Made by a program: the position numbers and the translations under genes. Of a stretch of 64,000 bases of DNA, positions 30,239 to 41,353 are shown in pieces; position 1 is the first letter of the stretch, and each line of letters starts with the position of its first letter. The notes below the pieces were generated by a model that was not told the origin of the DNA, made no database searches, and worked only from the letters and a program-made list of their open reading frames with translations. The DNA lies in contig JADWQD010000002.1 of the NCBI GenBank assembly GCA_016110215.1, forward strand, positions 1,178,001 through 1,242,000, in the 5' to 3' direction. The DNA is from Capronia americana. Lineage: Eukaryota > Ascomycota > Eurotiomycetes > Chaetothyriales > Herpotrichiellaceae.

Positions 30239-32233
30239 TCAATTTTTCTTTATCACTAGAACCACATAGCCTAGTATTCGGTAGGCGAGGATGATCGCAA
30301 ACATTATCCCGATCCATTCTCCAATCTTGCCGTCGGACCAGGAGTACTTGTACGCATGGAGGACAGCGGTGCCGCGGATCTTCCCCTGGGATTGGAGGTC
30401 GGAAGGATACATGCACTGGTATTGGGATGAATCGGGAGATTTGGCGCAATCCCAGATCGTGGAGCGAAACTGGTTGACCATCATCCCTTGGAACACGTAG
30501 GCTTGGTAATCAATGTAGTGGAAGACATCTGTTGAATAAGGCAGTCAGTAACACTCCACTAGCTGAAGTTGCGGGTCTTAGGGCAACTTACATTTCCAGA
30601 AGGGGTTCAATGTCCCCATCGGCACGAGGAATCCATTGACACACATCCAAAGTCCGTTTGCGAATGCCGTCACCGCCAGGGCCACCACAAATATCGGGAA
30701 GACGCTTGAGACGAGTACCACTAGACCCTCTGCTGCCAATAGATCTAGGAACAGCCAGAGGACCCACATCCAAAAGCCGCCAGCGGTGGGAGTGAAATGT
30801 CCCAGCCAGTAGGTGATGATGGAGAACAAGACGGCGATGAGGAACAACCAAGGAATGCTGATGAGGGTATTGGCAATGACAAAGGGCAAAGGACCGTACA
30901 AGCCATTGGCGCGTTCCTTGTTGAAACTGTGGAGGTCCTCTATGATCGAAGGCACGTAAGCGACTGCCATGAATGACATGAATGCCCCGCCGAAAAAGAT
31001 GGCATTGATGAACGGTTGTATGGAGCTCTGATGGTATGATAGACGGAGCCATACGGTGCCCATCATGATGGCGAGGCCGAAGTACATGAAGACACGGGTC
31101 TCATAGGCGATGAAGTCGCGATAGGATTTGATGAAGTTGCGATGCAAGAGGACCCAAGCAAGGGCTAACGTGCTTTTGCGTGACTTTTCGGAGGAAAACC
31201 CTGAAACAGTGTCGCCCACGGTTGCGATGGACGACATCAATGCATTGCGTTCCTCGGATGCTGTCCAGGCTTCGTGCACGTAACCCAAGGAGCCGCCGCT
31301 GGAGCTGTTGTCGTTTCCGAAGTCGCCGTTCACCAGGTCGAGCAGGTACTCTGCCGGGTTAATATGCAGTGGGATTGGCCGACCAATGCGCTCGAAGTAG
31401 CCTTGGACTGCAGAAGTGGCTCCGAAGTAACACGTTCGTCCTTCAGACAGAAGCATCAGTTGATCGAAAAGCTGGAAGGTGGTTGTTGACGGCTGATGGA
31501 TAGACGCGATAACGATCAGGTTGTGCTGCTTGGCCACCTGCCTGATGTACTTCATGCATTCGAAACTGGCAGTCGAGTCGAGTCCGCTCGTGGGTTCGTC
31601 CAGGAAGACCAATCGTGGCGACGTGACTAACTGACTGGCTACACTCAGTCGGCGCTTCTGGCCGCCACTGAGGCCTTTGCGAAGCGGTGTGCCCACGATT
31701 GTGTCTGCCTGCCGCTGTAGACCGAAGGATTCAATCAGCTCGTCCACTGTGGAAAGCCTTTCTTTCTTCGAGGCGCGGCGGGTCATGGACAGTCTGGCGG
31801 CGAAGTCGACTGTTTCCCGCGCCGTGAGGATGCCGATCATAGCGTCTTCTTGCTCGACATAGGTAGAAACTTGCCGAATAGCGGCCTCATCGATCACTTG
31901 TCCATTCAACATGATCTTCCCGTGGATCTCGCCCTTCATTGTAGTTGTGCGATGTGCAAGCACATTCAACAGTGTGGTCTTTCCGCTCCCACTCGGGCCC
32001 ATGAGGGCAACGACGCTTCCTGCCGGGACACAGCCATAGCTCGAGCTCAGGATCTGAAGGGGCTTCTTAGTCGTTCGATCCTTCACGGTGACCCCCACGT
32101 CCGACCACGAGAAGGTTGAAAGCGCATGATTTGTGAGGTGGCGGTCCAGCTCATGGCCCTTCTCCACGTCTTTGATGGTGCCGTTGTTATGCCCGGAGGC
32201 GTCGAAAGATGGATTGAGGTGAGTGTTTGCCAT
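30239..32233 (-). CDS. ABCG-type half-size ABC transporter (White family-like)
   Basis: Two exons on the minus strand, 32233-30592 and 30528-30239 (643 aa), with a GTAAGT...CAACAG intron and matching phase. The ATP-binding domain is first: Walker A GPSGSGKT at 79-86, a VSTYVEQEDAMIG Q-loop, the ABCG signature GLSGGQKRRLS, and Walker B LVFLDEPTSGLDS followed by the IHQPS H-loop region. The membrane domain follows (from about 370) with six predicted segments, e.g. FINAIFFGGAFMSFMAVAYV. It includes a cysteine-containing extracellular loop near the end encoded partly by exon 2. This is one half-transporter and should work as a homo- or heterodimer, probably as an exporter of lipids or xenobiotics. 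An ATG 35 codons upstream was rejected because that extension is not ABCG-like. Confidence 0.93.
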
Positions 32234-33494
32234 TGTAAATCGAGTTGTTCTCGGGTGTCCACAAGTTGGGACGCGACAACGGCGCCAAAGAACATAATAT
32301 TCGAAGCTGGCAGTCGCAACATTGAGAAAGATTAACAAGCAGCTTTGAAGTAATCAACAAGCTCGGCGCCTGAAGGATCTTAACGCTACATGCGGCGTTC
32401 ATTAGACAGTAGTATTTGCTTCGCATCATTCCACTGGGCACGAATAGGGAGGCCAGCGTCAAATGCCCCAAGACTAGAATAGGAGTGTTCAGCCGTATCG
32501 GCGTGTCTGTGTCGCCTTCGGTCCACGAGGCTGGCTGCGCACTCCAAAGCCCGACTGCCGAAACCGAGATTTCTCGCAAAGAGGTCCATTCGGAACTCGG
32601 TGATGCAACGAGATTTCTCGTAAAGAGATGCATTTGGGACATGATGATGCGTTGTTGATAGTCCAGCCAATGTTACAAAGACGGCACACATTGCATCGGG
32701 GACCAGCACGACGCAGCGCCTTTCCAAACCGGGTTACTCACATTCAGCTCCACATGTTGCGCATTCGGGGATCTCAACAGAGTCATCTCATGTAAAATAC
32801 GATCGATCCCCGGGTTCACCTGGGAGACGCCGTGCTTCCTGCGGGATGATCTAGAATGGGGATCAGACCTTTAAACAGCCTGAAACGACGTATGGGCTAA
32901 GCTTCGGGCTCATCGGGTTCCAAAGGTGGCGTGAGCTGACAACATACGGGCACGTGACAACACGCCCAGACCGGGGCAGACACGGTAGAGTCACCGTCGG
33001 CGATCAACCAGCTTGAGATCGACAGTGCATGGTAAGCGTGTAGCGAAGGACACGGCGCATCACTTTCCTGTCGCACGCCATGCTGTGGTTTGAGTGAAGG
33101 TAAAAGTGAAAGTGAAGGGAAAGTGAAACGGAGCTGGAGATTGCCACGTTGTCCTGAAACAGGCTAGTGGCTGAGCGGGCAAATCCCTCGCCATAGTTGC
33201 CATATCCGGCGCGGTGTCGCACACGCCCCACAGCGGTCCCCGACGACCTCACCTGAGTAAGCTCTGAGCGATATCGAAAACTTGAGATGGACCACGAGAG
33301 ATGCTACAGGACCCTTCAAGTCGGTGCTAGTCGGATCGTGTGAGGCTGTGAGCAAATATCCGCTTTGGCCAAGTCAGAGGCAAATTGCGCGCACTTGAAG
33401 CGGGCTCTACTTAATCGACGACGCATCTTGCCCCTCTCACCGGCGGGATCTGGATCGCCATCTCAACCTCACTTCTAAACAGACAAATCGGAAA
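32234..33494. other. Bidirectional promoter region between ABCG transporter and Zn2Cys6 regulator
   Basis: About 1.26 kb between divergent starts. It holds a pair of 26-base direct repeats (listed separately) and AAGTGAA-type purine repeats at about 33098-33128. Nothing coding is supported. Confidence 0.65.
32565..32634. promoter_or_regulatory. Two 26-base direct repeats, each with a CGAGA-N2-TCTCG dyad
   Basis: Copies at 32565-32590 and 32609-32634 match at 23 of 26 positions. Each begins with the dyad CGAGATTTCTCG, and they are spaced 44 bases start to start. The pair lies about 330-400 bases upstream of the ABCG start codon in a region divergent to a Zn2Cys6 regulator. A dimeric regulator site is a reasonable inference from the dyad and duplication. 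Binding is not shown. Confidence 0.5.
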
Positions 33495-35495
33495 ATGGCA
33501 GCCGAAGGCGCCACTCCTAACCCAGGCACGGGCTCTGGTAAAGGCCGATCGAAACATCCAAGCCTTCTGGCGTGCATTCCATGCCGCAAGTCGCATCTCA
33601 AGTGCGATGGCCAGAAGCCGCTATGCAGCAGATGTGCAGACCGAAACGGGGACTGTTACTGGGTTGATTCCCGAAGAGGATACCGAGAATTTCGCAAGCC
33701 CCAATCAAACGCAGGAGACAAACCTGACCAGAAGCCGAACAATGATACCATCCACTACGACACTAAGCCTTTCGTGCCTGCAGATGGCCGTCGTGTCTTT
33801 AATGAGGCTGACGCTACCCAAATGCGCGCCCTCACATATGCTGAGATCTTCCAGCACAACATCGACGCTGCAGCCTTCCAGCCTCTACCTCTGGAGCTGC
33901 AAAAGACCATGCCGCCATCCAAAGACCAGCTCCCCAGCCCGAGCAACAGTGATTCATCACTGTCGCTGACCCGAGGGTCTGTGGGATCTGTGGGATCTGC
34001 CGGATCGGTTGGGTCTTTTGCATCATCCGTCGGGTCTGCGGGAGAAGTGCCTCCTATGACAGACAGGTCCATGGTCAATGATACCGACCTGATCGACTTG
34101 TTCTACAAACATTTCTATCCGTCCCATCCCTTCATCGCCCCACGAAAGCTATACCACCAGAACCCTGCCATCTTGCCCCCATCGTTGCAAGCGTGCATGC
34201 GATGGCTGGCAAGCCATTACATCCCACACGCCAACCACACCGCGCTGGAGAACGCGGCAAAAATGATCTTCTCACCAGACGTGCCGGACGATGGCTTCAA
34301 AGTACAAGGCTTGATCATCTATGCCATGACCAATTTCGCTCGCTTTGGTCAGGCAGAAGGGTCCATGGCGCTGGACAAGGCCATTGAGATCACTCTGCGG
34401 ATCGGGCTCAATCGGAACAGCTTTGCGGTGCAACAGTCACCGAACGATCCGACACTGCAAGAAATGTGGCGACGTACATGGTGGACACTGGTCCTCATTG
34501 AAGGCCTGGTGGTGACCATCGGCGGTCAGTCGTCGCCGTTCCGCCTGTACTCGACGTACAACGACGTCGCTCTGCCGGGGCATGACGAGGACTACAACGA
34601 ACTGCGGTCACCCCCTCTCACTCGCACCATTGCGGACCTCCGTAACAGGACTTTCTCGGAAGACAACTACGAGTATTCCAGTTTTGCTTACCAGATCGAA
34701 GCCACATACATCCTCGGCTCTGTGCTCGCGCTCAGCCCCGATACATTCGCGGTAACAGACCCCCAGGTCGAAGGGATAGATGCTGCCATCTCCCACCTCC
34801 TGCTATCACTGCCGATGGAGAAGCGACAAGTGGTCCGCAGTGACGGCTCCATTGATGAATGTCTTTTCATTGCCCACTTGGTCATTCACTGGGCGGCGAT
34901 ATGCCTGCACCGACCCCGATCGACCTTGACCTTCATCCGGAACCACTACCGGACCACATGCACCAAGGCCGAGGCTGCCGGTCTCCCTGCACTGGCTTAC
35001 ACATCGCACACGGCCAAAGCTCTCAGGGCGGCAAATGCGATCACCCAACTCGCCGGCATCCAGCCAGACGTGAAGATGTGCTCGCCCGTGCTGATGTGCG
35101 GCTTGACCACCGCCGCGACAGTGCATCTCCCAGCCTACGCCATCGTGGACACACCCGACCAGGCCATTGCGATCAAAGAACGCATGCAGCTGTGCATCAC
35201 AGCGCTCGGAGCATACGGAGAGGTCTGGCCCCGGGCAACCATCGCGAAGACCCAAGTCGCCAAGTTCGCCCGTGAGGTCCTGACGAAGCCGAATGTCTAC
35301 GTCGACTGCACTGCGTCCCACATGATACCGCGAGCTTCCGAGCCCGTGCCCCAACTGGAATATCAGATGCCCTTCAACAATGAATCCTGGATGGATAATC
35401 TCATCCAAGCCGACCAGGAGGTCGAAGCGCCATCCTGTCCCGTGTTTGACACGTTTGCTATGGCCCAGAACCAGCACAGCCTGCAGGGCATTTGA
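33495..35495 (+). CDS. Zn2Cys6 binuclear-cluster transcription factor with fungal_trans-type middle domain
   Basis: Single frame of 666 codons. The DNA-binding cluster has cysteines at 27, 30, 37, 44, 47 and 54 (C-x2-C-x6-C-x6-C-x2-C-x6-C) inside LACIPCRKSHLKCDGQ. It is followed by a Ser/Gly low-complexity segment (repeated GSVGSAGS at about 155-185). From about 195 the middle domain begins (DLIDLFYKHFYPSHPFIAP). The block LDKAIEITLRIGLNRN and WRRTWWTLVLIEGLVVTIGG is the typical fungal_trans core. It is divergent from the ABCG transporter, so regulation of that transporter is a natural hypothesis, but nothing in the sequence proves it. Confidence 0.92.
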   Translation: MAAEGATPNPGTGSGKGRSKHPSLLACIPCRKSHLKCDGQKPLCSRCADRNGDCYWVDSRRGYREFRKPQSNAGDKPDQKPNNDTIHYDTKPFVPADGRRVFNEADATQMRALTYAEIFQHNIDAAAFQPLPLELQKTMPPSKDQLPSPSNSDSSLSLTRGSVGSVGSAGSVGSFASSVGSAGEVPPMTDRSMVNDTDLIDLFYKHFYPSHPFIAPRKLYHQNPAILPPSLQACMRWLASHYIPHANHTALENAAKMIFSPDVPDDGFKVQGLIIYAMTNFARFGQAEGSMALDKAIEITLRIGLNRNSFAVQQSPNDPTLQEMWRRTWWTLVLIEGLVVTIGGQSSPFRLYSTYNDVALPGHDEDYNELRSPPLTRTIADLRNRTFSEDNYEYSSFAYQIEATYILGSVLALSPDTFAVTDPQVEGIDAAISHLLLSLPMEKRQVVRSDGSIDECLFIAHLVIHWAAICLHRPRSTLTFIRNHYRTTCTKAEAAGLPALAYTSHTAKALRAANAITQLAGIQPDVKMCSPVLMCGLTTAATVHLPAYAIVDTPDQAIAIKERMQLCITALGAYGEVWPRATIAKTQVAKFAREVLTKPNVYVDCTASHMIPRASEPVPQLEYQMPFNNESWMDNLIQADQEVEAPSCPVFDTFAMAQNQHSLQGI

Positions 35496-35959
35496 AGGAA
35501 GATCTGAAAATCTGAAATCTCTACAAAAAATCAACCAAATTATCTTTGATCTTTTGGCTATATATCTATATATAGATATTGGAGGCAACTTTCGGCAAGA
35601 ATATTGAGCTGGCGCACTCCAACGAGCGACGCTGAAAGAGCCAAAAGCAGGAGTAGCCAAGGGCAGCTTGGGCGAAGGCTTGCAGGAGTTCGGGTTCTCA
35701 GGAGCTTTTACGATTGACGACCACACAGTTCTTCAGGTAGCTTTTTTAGCTTCTTGGTGTCTTCATTCCAAGAAGACAAGGTATCTTAAAATACAACATT
35801 GAATCTGAATCTGAATCTCAATCTCAATCTGAATGGCATTCTCATTCAATGTCATTCCACCAATCCTTATATACACAAATATGCTTCGTAAATTGTCGTG
35901 ATCACTTGGAAAAAAGGAAAAGAGTCCTGTCGCAGGGATGCATACCCTGCCCTGCCTGC
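35496..35959. other. Intergenic region between converging genes
   Basis: About 460 bases, A/T-richer than its surroundings, with TATATC repeats near 35560 and an AATCTG array. Confidence 0.65.
35801..35832. repeat. 6-base array (AATCTG/AATCTC)n, five units
   Basis: Short near-perfect array with two unit types (three ending G, two ending C) in the 3' flank of the secreted protein gene. Confidence 0.85.
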
Positions 35960-36496
35960 TCAGTTGTTGCTACTCAGCACAAATGTGAATCCCGCCCCAT
36001 CACTCGTGCCCCCCACACAAGTACTGGTAAACGTCCCGGTCGGACACGTCGCTCTGGCCGCCCGCACACAGCCCTCCCACCTCCCCTTGCTGACATTGAT
36101 AGTGGCTCCGCTGTCGGCATTCACCGCGGTGAGCGTGAACTTGCTGGTGCCCGACGCTCCGACCGTGGTTGCAGGATCGCCTCCACAGAACTGGATACTC
36201 CCCGCGATGCCGCCGCAGATGGAAAGAATCGCGACGTTGGTATCGTGCGTGTCGAGTGCGACAGACGGGTCGTCGCACGTCGTCCCCGTGACGGCGTTGG
36301 GATTGACGGACGTGTTGGCCGGAGACCGAGCGCGGATGCGGTTCGGCGGGCTCAACGTCCCCGTTGGGATCGCACCGGTGGCTTCGTCGGGCGAGAAGTC
36401 CCACCACAGAGGAGAACACGTAGACTGGGCGGTGAATAGCACGAGCAGGAGTGGAAGCCAAAATGACGGCGAGAGAATCTGAATGAATGTATGCAT
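35960..36496 (-). CDS. Small secreted Cys-rich protein
   Basis: Single frame of 178 codons. Residues about 7-26 are a hydrophobic signal-peptide core (FWLPLLLVLFTAQS) with a likely cut near STC-S. The mature part first has a Pro/Arg-rich segment ending in RIRARS, a possible furin/Kex2-like processing point. A compact domain of about 110 residues follows with six cysteines: TTC, ICGG, FCGG, EGC, ATC, STC. Strands such as SKFTLTAVNADSGATINVS suggest a beta-rich fold held by three disulfides. No named family is recognised. Size, secretion and cysteine content make it an effector-like or extracellular candidate. Confidence 0.72.
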   Translation of the reverse strand: MHTFIQILSPSFWLPLLLVLFTAQSTCSPLWWDFSPDEATGAIPTGTLSPPNRIRARSPANTSVNPNAVTGTTCDDPSVALDTHDTNVAILSICGGIAGSIQFCGGDPATTVGASGTSKFTLTAVNADSGATINVSKGRWEGCVRAARATCPTGTFTSTCVGGTSDGAGFTFVLSSNN

Positions 36497-37206
36497 GATT
36501 GCGGCTTGGTGGTTATGGGATGGTTAAAATGAGTGACTTGGTGAGTTTCCGTTTTTCTGTCCGGCTAGTTGGGAGACGATGGCTGGGTTCGAGAATTTGG
36601 CGACAAGGTACAGCTGATCAGTAGGCAGATCTACGGTGGGAGGGACATCAAGATATACTTGTCCTTGTACTCGGTACTTGCCTGCGTCCTGCGGTATTTT
36701 CTAGCAAGCCACCTCGCGTGCAAAATTGGCCTACCCTGGAACCCCTCGTGGCCCTGAATGACTTGCAGACACCGATCTGAGCCTGTAACGACCGGGGTGG
36801 GAGGACGGAGAGCCTGAAGAAGACAAGCAGGGCACTCGTGACGAGATCTTCACACACTCATGTATATGACTCCAATTTTCGTGCGACGGCAGGCAATCTG
36901 CTGAAGCGTGTCAGAGGCCATGGTTGACGCTGCAACTGTCACAGAAGAGTTTGACGAGGAGCTCGTGGCTTCAGCCAAGCGAGCCAAGACTCTTCTAGAC
37001 CAAGAGAGGACTAGCTTGCAAGGGCGGATCATAAGGACATGAGCTGATTATTACGGTGAAGCGCTGTGTCAATACAATCAGAACCTTTAGCATCATTTTC
37101 TTTTAATTCATTTCCTCTGCTCAAACTATCAATGCTTCATCCATGACCACCGTGTTCCGGAACGACCGAATGACTCCCATACATTGCGTTGCCACCCATC
37201 CATACC
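36497..37206. other. Intergenic region, no gene called
   Basis: About 710 bases with the promoter of the secreted protein and the 3' flank of the glycine-zipper gene. Frames of 60-70 codons only. Confidence 0.6.
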
Positions 37207-37868
37207 TTAATGCTTGCCAAAGAAACTACATCCACAGTGATGCTGGTGACCGCATGGCTTTGGTGGATGAGGATGTTGGTACGATGGCGGTGGAGACTGC
37301 CAATATCCTGGCTGTACGTGGGTTTGGCTCGATACAACAGTCGTGGAGTCGACGTGAGGTGGAGAATACACACCAGCCGGGGGACAATGAGGGTTGTGAG
37401 TCGGCGTCGTCGGCCTGCTCGGTCTTTTCTTCTTGGCCCAGTCTTCCGTCAAGGAACCAACGATGGCGCCTCCGACCGTACCCAGAAAGCCATGGCAGGT
37501 CTGTTTTCCGACGTAGCCGCCGGTTAGGCCTCCTCCAATGGCACCCAGAATACCTCTGTCGCCTTCTGCTGGGGGAGCTCCATTGTACTGTGGTTGGGTT
37601 GCATTATATTGCGGTTGCCTGTGTGCACGTTGGTCAGAAGTTACTTCTCTACCCTGAGCGCCGTCACTTACGCGTTTTGGGTGAAGTTTGAATCATACGT
37701 CTGCGGCTGCTGACCGTAGTAGGAGCTTGCCTGGCCTTGATCGTATGGCGATGGCGTATAGGAGGAGGGTGCACTCTGGTTGGGATCCGGGGTGTACCCT
37801 TGGTTATAGGGGGAAGGGGCTCTTTGTACCGGATCCTGCACGTAGCCGTTGTTATACGGCGACGCCAT
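37207..37868 (-). CDS. Glycine-zipper (2TM-like) protein with Tyr/Pro-rich N-terminus and Cys/His tail
   Basis: Two exons on the minus strand, 37868-37672 and 37618-37207 (202 aa), with a GTAAGT...CACAG intron and matching phase. Residues 1-85 are a Pro/Tyr/Gln/Ser-rich disordered segment with repeated SPYNQGY/TPDPNQ units. Residues about 90-130 form a glycine zipper (RGILGAIGGGLTGGYVGKQ, then GFLGTVGGAIVGS), the pattern of glycine-zipper 2TM domains that pack in or on membranes. The C-terminal 65 residues are Pro/Ser-rich and end CGHQHHCGCSFFGKH, a likely metal-binding tail. The function of these fungal proteins is unknown. The order of a prion-like N-terminus followed by the zipper is typical for them. 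Confidence 0.78.
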
Positions 37869-39852
37869 GTTGCTGCTGCGATCTGCAGGTGTTACGATGC
37901 GTTGTGAACTCGAACTGGGACTGGGTGGGAGGAACGGGCAGAGATATGAACGCGAGCGAGTGAGAAAGAGCTTGGACAAGGAAGCGGCTGTCTTCCTACA
38001 TATAACCAGCGACCTGCGATGGCCATTATCTCCCAACCACTTATTCAACTACTGCGGAAGCCCGCCCTCTGGTTCCAGGCGTGCCTGATTCTACTTGGCA
38101 AGATATCGACAACGAGAACACTCCGTTTCTATTTGCCTACTGCAATTCCAGCTGATCAGCGTACACGAGACCGTGCAGCTTTCTCAGCTGGTTTTCGACT
38201 CCGGAAGACGACGCCACGGCGTTCTGAGGCGAATCTTCGCTACAGCAGAGCGGTCAGGCAAGTACGGGCCAAGAGCCCAACCATGGACTCTTCGGCAATC
38301 CGATCACTGCACATTATCTGTGATGGAGATGTTGATTGATGAGATAAGTGACGGATGATTCTTCCACCCCTGGCATTGTCGCTTGCAGTTGATAATGGCG
38401 AAGGCCACGAGCGCCCTTGGCGTCGCTCTCGGCCTGTTACATCCTGCGGGGCGTAGTGTCAGCTCGTATTCAAGCTCAACTGAGGTTGAGGTTATGCAGC
38501 ATTGGAGCGCTCCGGCGGACAGCCATTACGTCGACGTGGCTAGAACGGTCAACTGCATTTCAGCTCTGGCATCCACCGAATCAAGCACCGGCGGGCTATG
38601 TCTTGGACATACCCATAAAGCTTGGCGGGGGATTCCGCTCTCCCAACGAGTTTGTGTTGGAGAGCGGTGGTGGAAGTTTTATCGACTGTGCAACCTGTGC
38701 CATCCTTGTATCGCCAACTGTCTGTCGTACGGTTGAGAAATGGAGTATCTCAGGTGCGTCTTCGATCCTAGCGCCATCACTGGAATACCAGTCGAAATCA
38801 CACAAGCCCTAACTTCACTCGTTCTCGGCCTGGACTAATCGATTTTTCAGAGCGTGCTGCATCCTGTGACAGGGCCAAAAGAACCATCCGCTGCTTGGCC
38901 ACATGGCGGAATGTGTCACAGTTTTCGACCCAACGTTGGCAGAGTTGTGAGCAATCAGGATGCCCTCTGCAACGCCCAGTGCTGCGCTTTCCACTCCACT
39001 ACACGACCACAACCAATTCCATGCCTTGCCTTGCTTCTGGCCATCCAATTCTTGGAAGCCTAGATCTCCGGGCCAAAACGAGCCGGACAGGAGGCCGGTT
39101 CTTCATCAATTCTAGGATAGCCAAGCCGATTTCGCGTTGTGACCTATGGAGGGAGTCGTCGTAGAGTCTCTATGCGGGACTTGGGCCTCGTTGCAAGACT
39201 CTATTAACAGAAGGCAGTGCAGATTTCTGACGGAACAGAGGTCCAAGCTTTCTCTCCGGCTCCCCCGCTGTTTCAAGTTAGGGGGGGAGCCAAGCGAGCT
39301 TCAACCCACCTCAGTGCACTTGTCCTAGAAAGGCGATCACTTCGGGATGATACGAGCTTTGTGCACTTCATCTTTCCAACTTCCAAGCGCGATGCGTTGC
39401 TCTCCGGAATTGGCGCTTCACACTTGGAGCTCTGTCATGGATACAAATATTCGTACACGGCGCCCGTCTTGCCACGTTGGGCCCACAATGCTCTCAAATC
39501 AGTCCCGCAAATGCTGTACTTTGAGCTCTGAGCTGTGTCCCCAGTTCGGCTAATCTGTATCATCTGTGTTTCTTCCCTGCCTATCACTCGGCCCATCAGA
39601 CGTTCCATGTCGGGGAAGTCTTCTTATCAACCATAGTCTAAAGAACCGAACTCAGATCCTGGATCCTTCTACGACAGAGCTGGGGAGATCCTCTCGTCAC
39701 CGTGGAATCGTCGCTGCTGCGCCTCCGTCGAAGAGAGTCGGTTGGCAACGCCCCGTCCATCCTGTTCTGATATACTTTACAGCCGTCCCTGAACCCAGCT
39801 GGGCAGGCGCCTCTGAACTTCTCTCCTCCGGCATTCCATCCAGGCAAGCAAG
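37869..39852. other. Intergenic region, no gene called
   Basis: About 2 kb. Frames of 80-130 codons occur in all frames without domain, splice or signal evidence. The last 150 bases may be the leader of the next gene. Confidence 0.5.
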
Positions 39853-40722
39853 ATGACTCCCAAAATCCTCCAGACTGTCCTCCAAGCCACGCAGTTCGGT
39901 CCAAGTAACAGCACCGACAAGTCGGGCGTCTATCCGAACTACTCGGAAGTTCTGCTCCACGACACCAGGCACCACGAGCGACAGTCGTCGACGCAATCCG
40001 ACGGGTCGTCCCAATGCAACCCCAAGCGCGACTGGCTTGTCCGGCATTATCAGCGAGTCCGGCGCTGGGCAAAGATCGTGTCGGCAGCCTCGAATGTCAT
40101 TTCCGGGCTCATTTCCGCCGTCATCGAGTCCATCATGATCTACGTGCTCTACAAGTTCTACTCCACCAGTGGAATCTACATCGAAGACCGACCATGGGGC
40201 CCATGGGCCAAGGACAGCGTCGTGTGGCCAACCTTCATGTTCGCTGCCGCGTCCATCATCACCTCGCTCATCGCTCTGGCCGCGCTGATCGCGCTGTGCT
40301 GCCGCTCCAAGCGCAAGGCCGCATCCTTCAGCTTGATCTATGTGGCCGTGCACATTGTCACCTGGGTCGTCGTGACCATTGTCTACAGGGTCGAAAAGAC
40401 GGAGAAAGACTTGTGGGGCTGGAGTTGTACCGACAAAGCCAGGGCAATTCAACAACAGATCGGAGGACAGGTCGACTTTGAAGGCTTGTGCAAGCTTCAG
40501 GTAAGCTAGTGCTTCAGTGGTGTTCGGGAGAGGCGCGCCACTCGAGATGAATACTGATTGCTATCTCACTAGGGCTCATCGTGGGTAATGTCCCTTGCTC
40601 ATATCGTGGTCAAGATCCTCACCAGCGCCGTTTCATGGTATTTCGACCGCCAACAGAGCGGCTTGAAGACAAAGATCGCCACCGACGTGGGTTCGGTTGG
40701 CTTTGACCAACTGACATGTTGA
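39853..40722 (+). CDS. Four-transmembrane hypothetical protein (paralogue of the 59034-59879 gene)
   Basis: Two exons, 39853-40500 and 40573-40722 (265 aa), with a GTAAGC...ACTAG intron in phase 0. After a soluble N-terminus there are four hydrophobic segments. The first two are around ASNVISGLISAVIESIMIYV and FMFAAASIITSLIALAALI. The third is SLIYVAVHIVTWVVVTIVY, and the fourth, in exon 2, is MSLAHIVVKILTSAVSWYF. Between segments 3 and 4 lies the loop LWGWSC...FEGLC. The minus-strand gene at 59 kb has the same topology, the same W-x-WSC...C loop, and an intron at the same place and phase. Overall layout resembles MARVEL-like or tetraspan membrane proteins of fungi. No specific function can be given. 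Confidence 0.75.
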
Positions 40723-41353
40723 GATGCGTTCCGGTCTATTGAACGAGGAATGGAATTGAATGGAAAGCGCCTTTGGTCTGGATTCTGCTGCAATGGGGTG
40801 CGGAAAGGCAGGCGGTCATACCAGCAGTAGTGTGGTGACATTGGCGGACGACCGTCAACCGGTACCCAATCCATCGGTGTGACCAAAGAAAGATCTCTCC
40901 TGTACCAATAGTGAACGACACCTACCACGAATTTGAGGTACCCCACATACTTGATGTCGATTCCTGCCGATCCCTCCTCCATACATACATACCTTTTTTC
41001 GTTGCCGGGTCTAGCTCTGGCTCTGGCTCTGGCTTTCGACAAGTCCGAGCACAAACGCTAATAACGTTAAGAATCGTCGTCGTCCTGGTGATGTATAGCC
41101 GAGTACGCGCCGTGGCGCCCCTGCTTGGACCTTCACGCCGAGGATATGTCAGCATAACGTTAGGAACCTTCGCAGATAGCCTCAAGATAGCCGTCACTTC
41201 GGGCGTTGTTAAAAATCACGACACCACCACCACCCCGGCTGTTGCTTCCTGGTGCGAGTCGAGTCCACCGAGACCAAGAAGAGCCGACTGAGATAGCGTG
41301 ACCTTGACCCTACTACCCTCAGTAGCATTATCAGCACCATAACCAGCATCAAC
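40723..41353. other. Intergenic region, no gene called
   Basis: About 630 bases with a (GCTCTG)n run near 41011-41034. It should hold the GST promoter. Confidence 0.6.
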
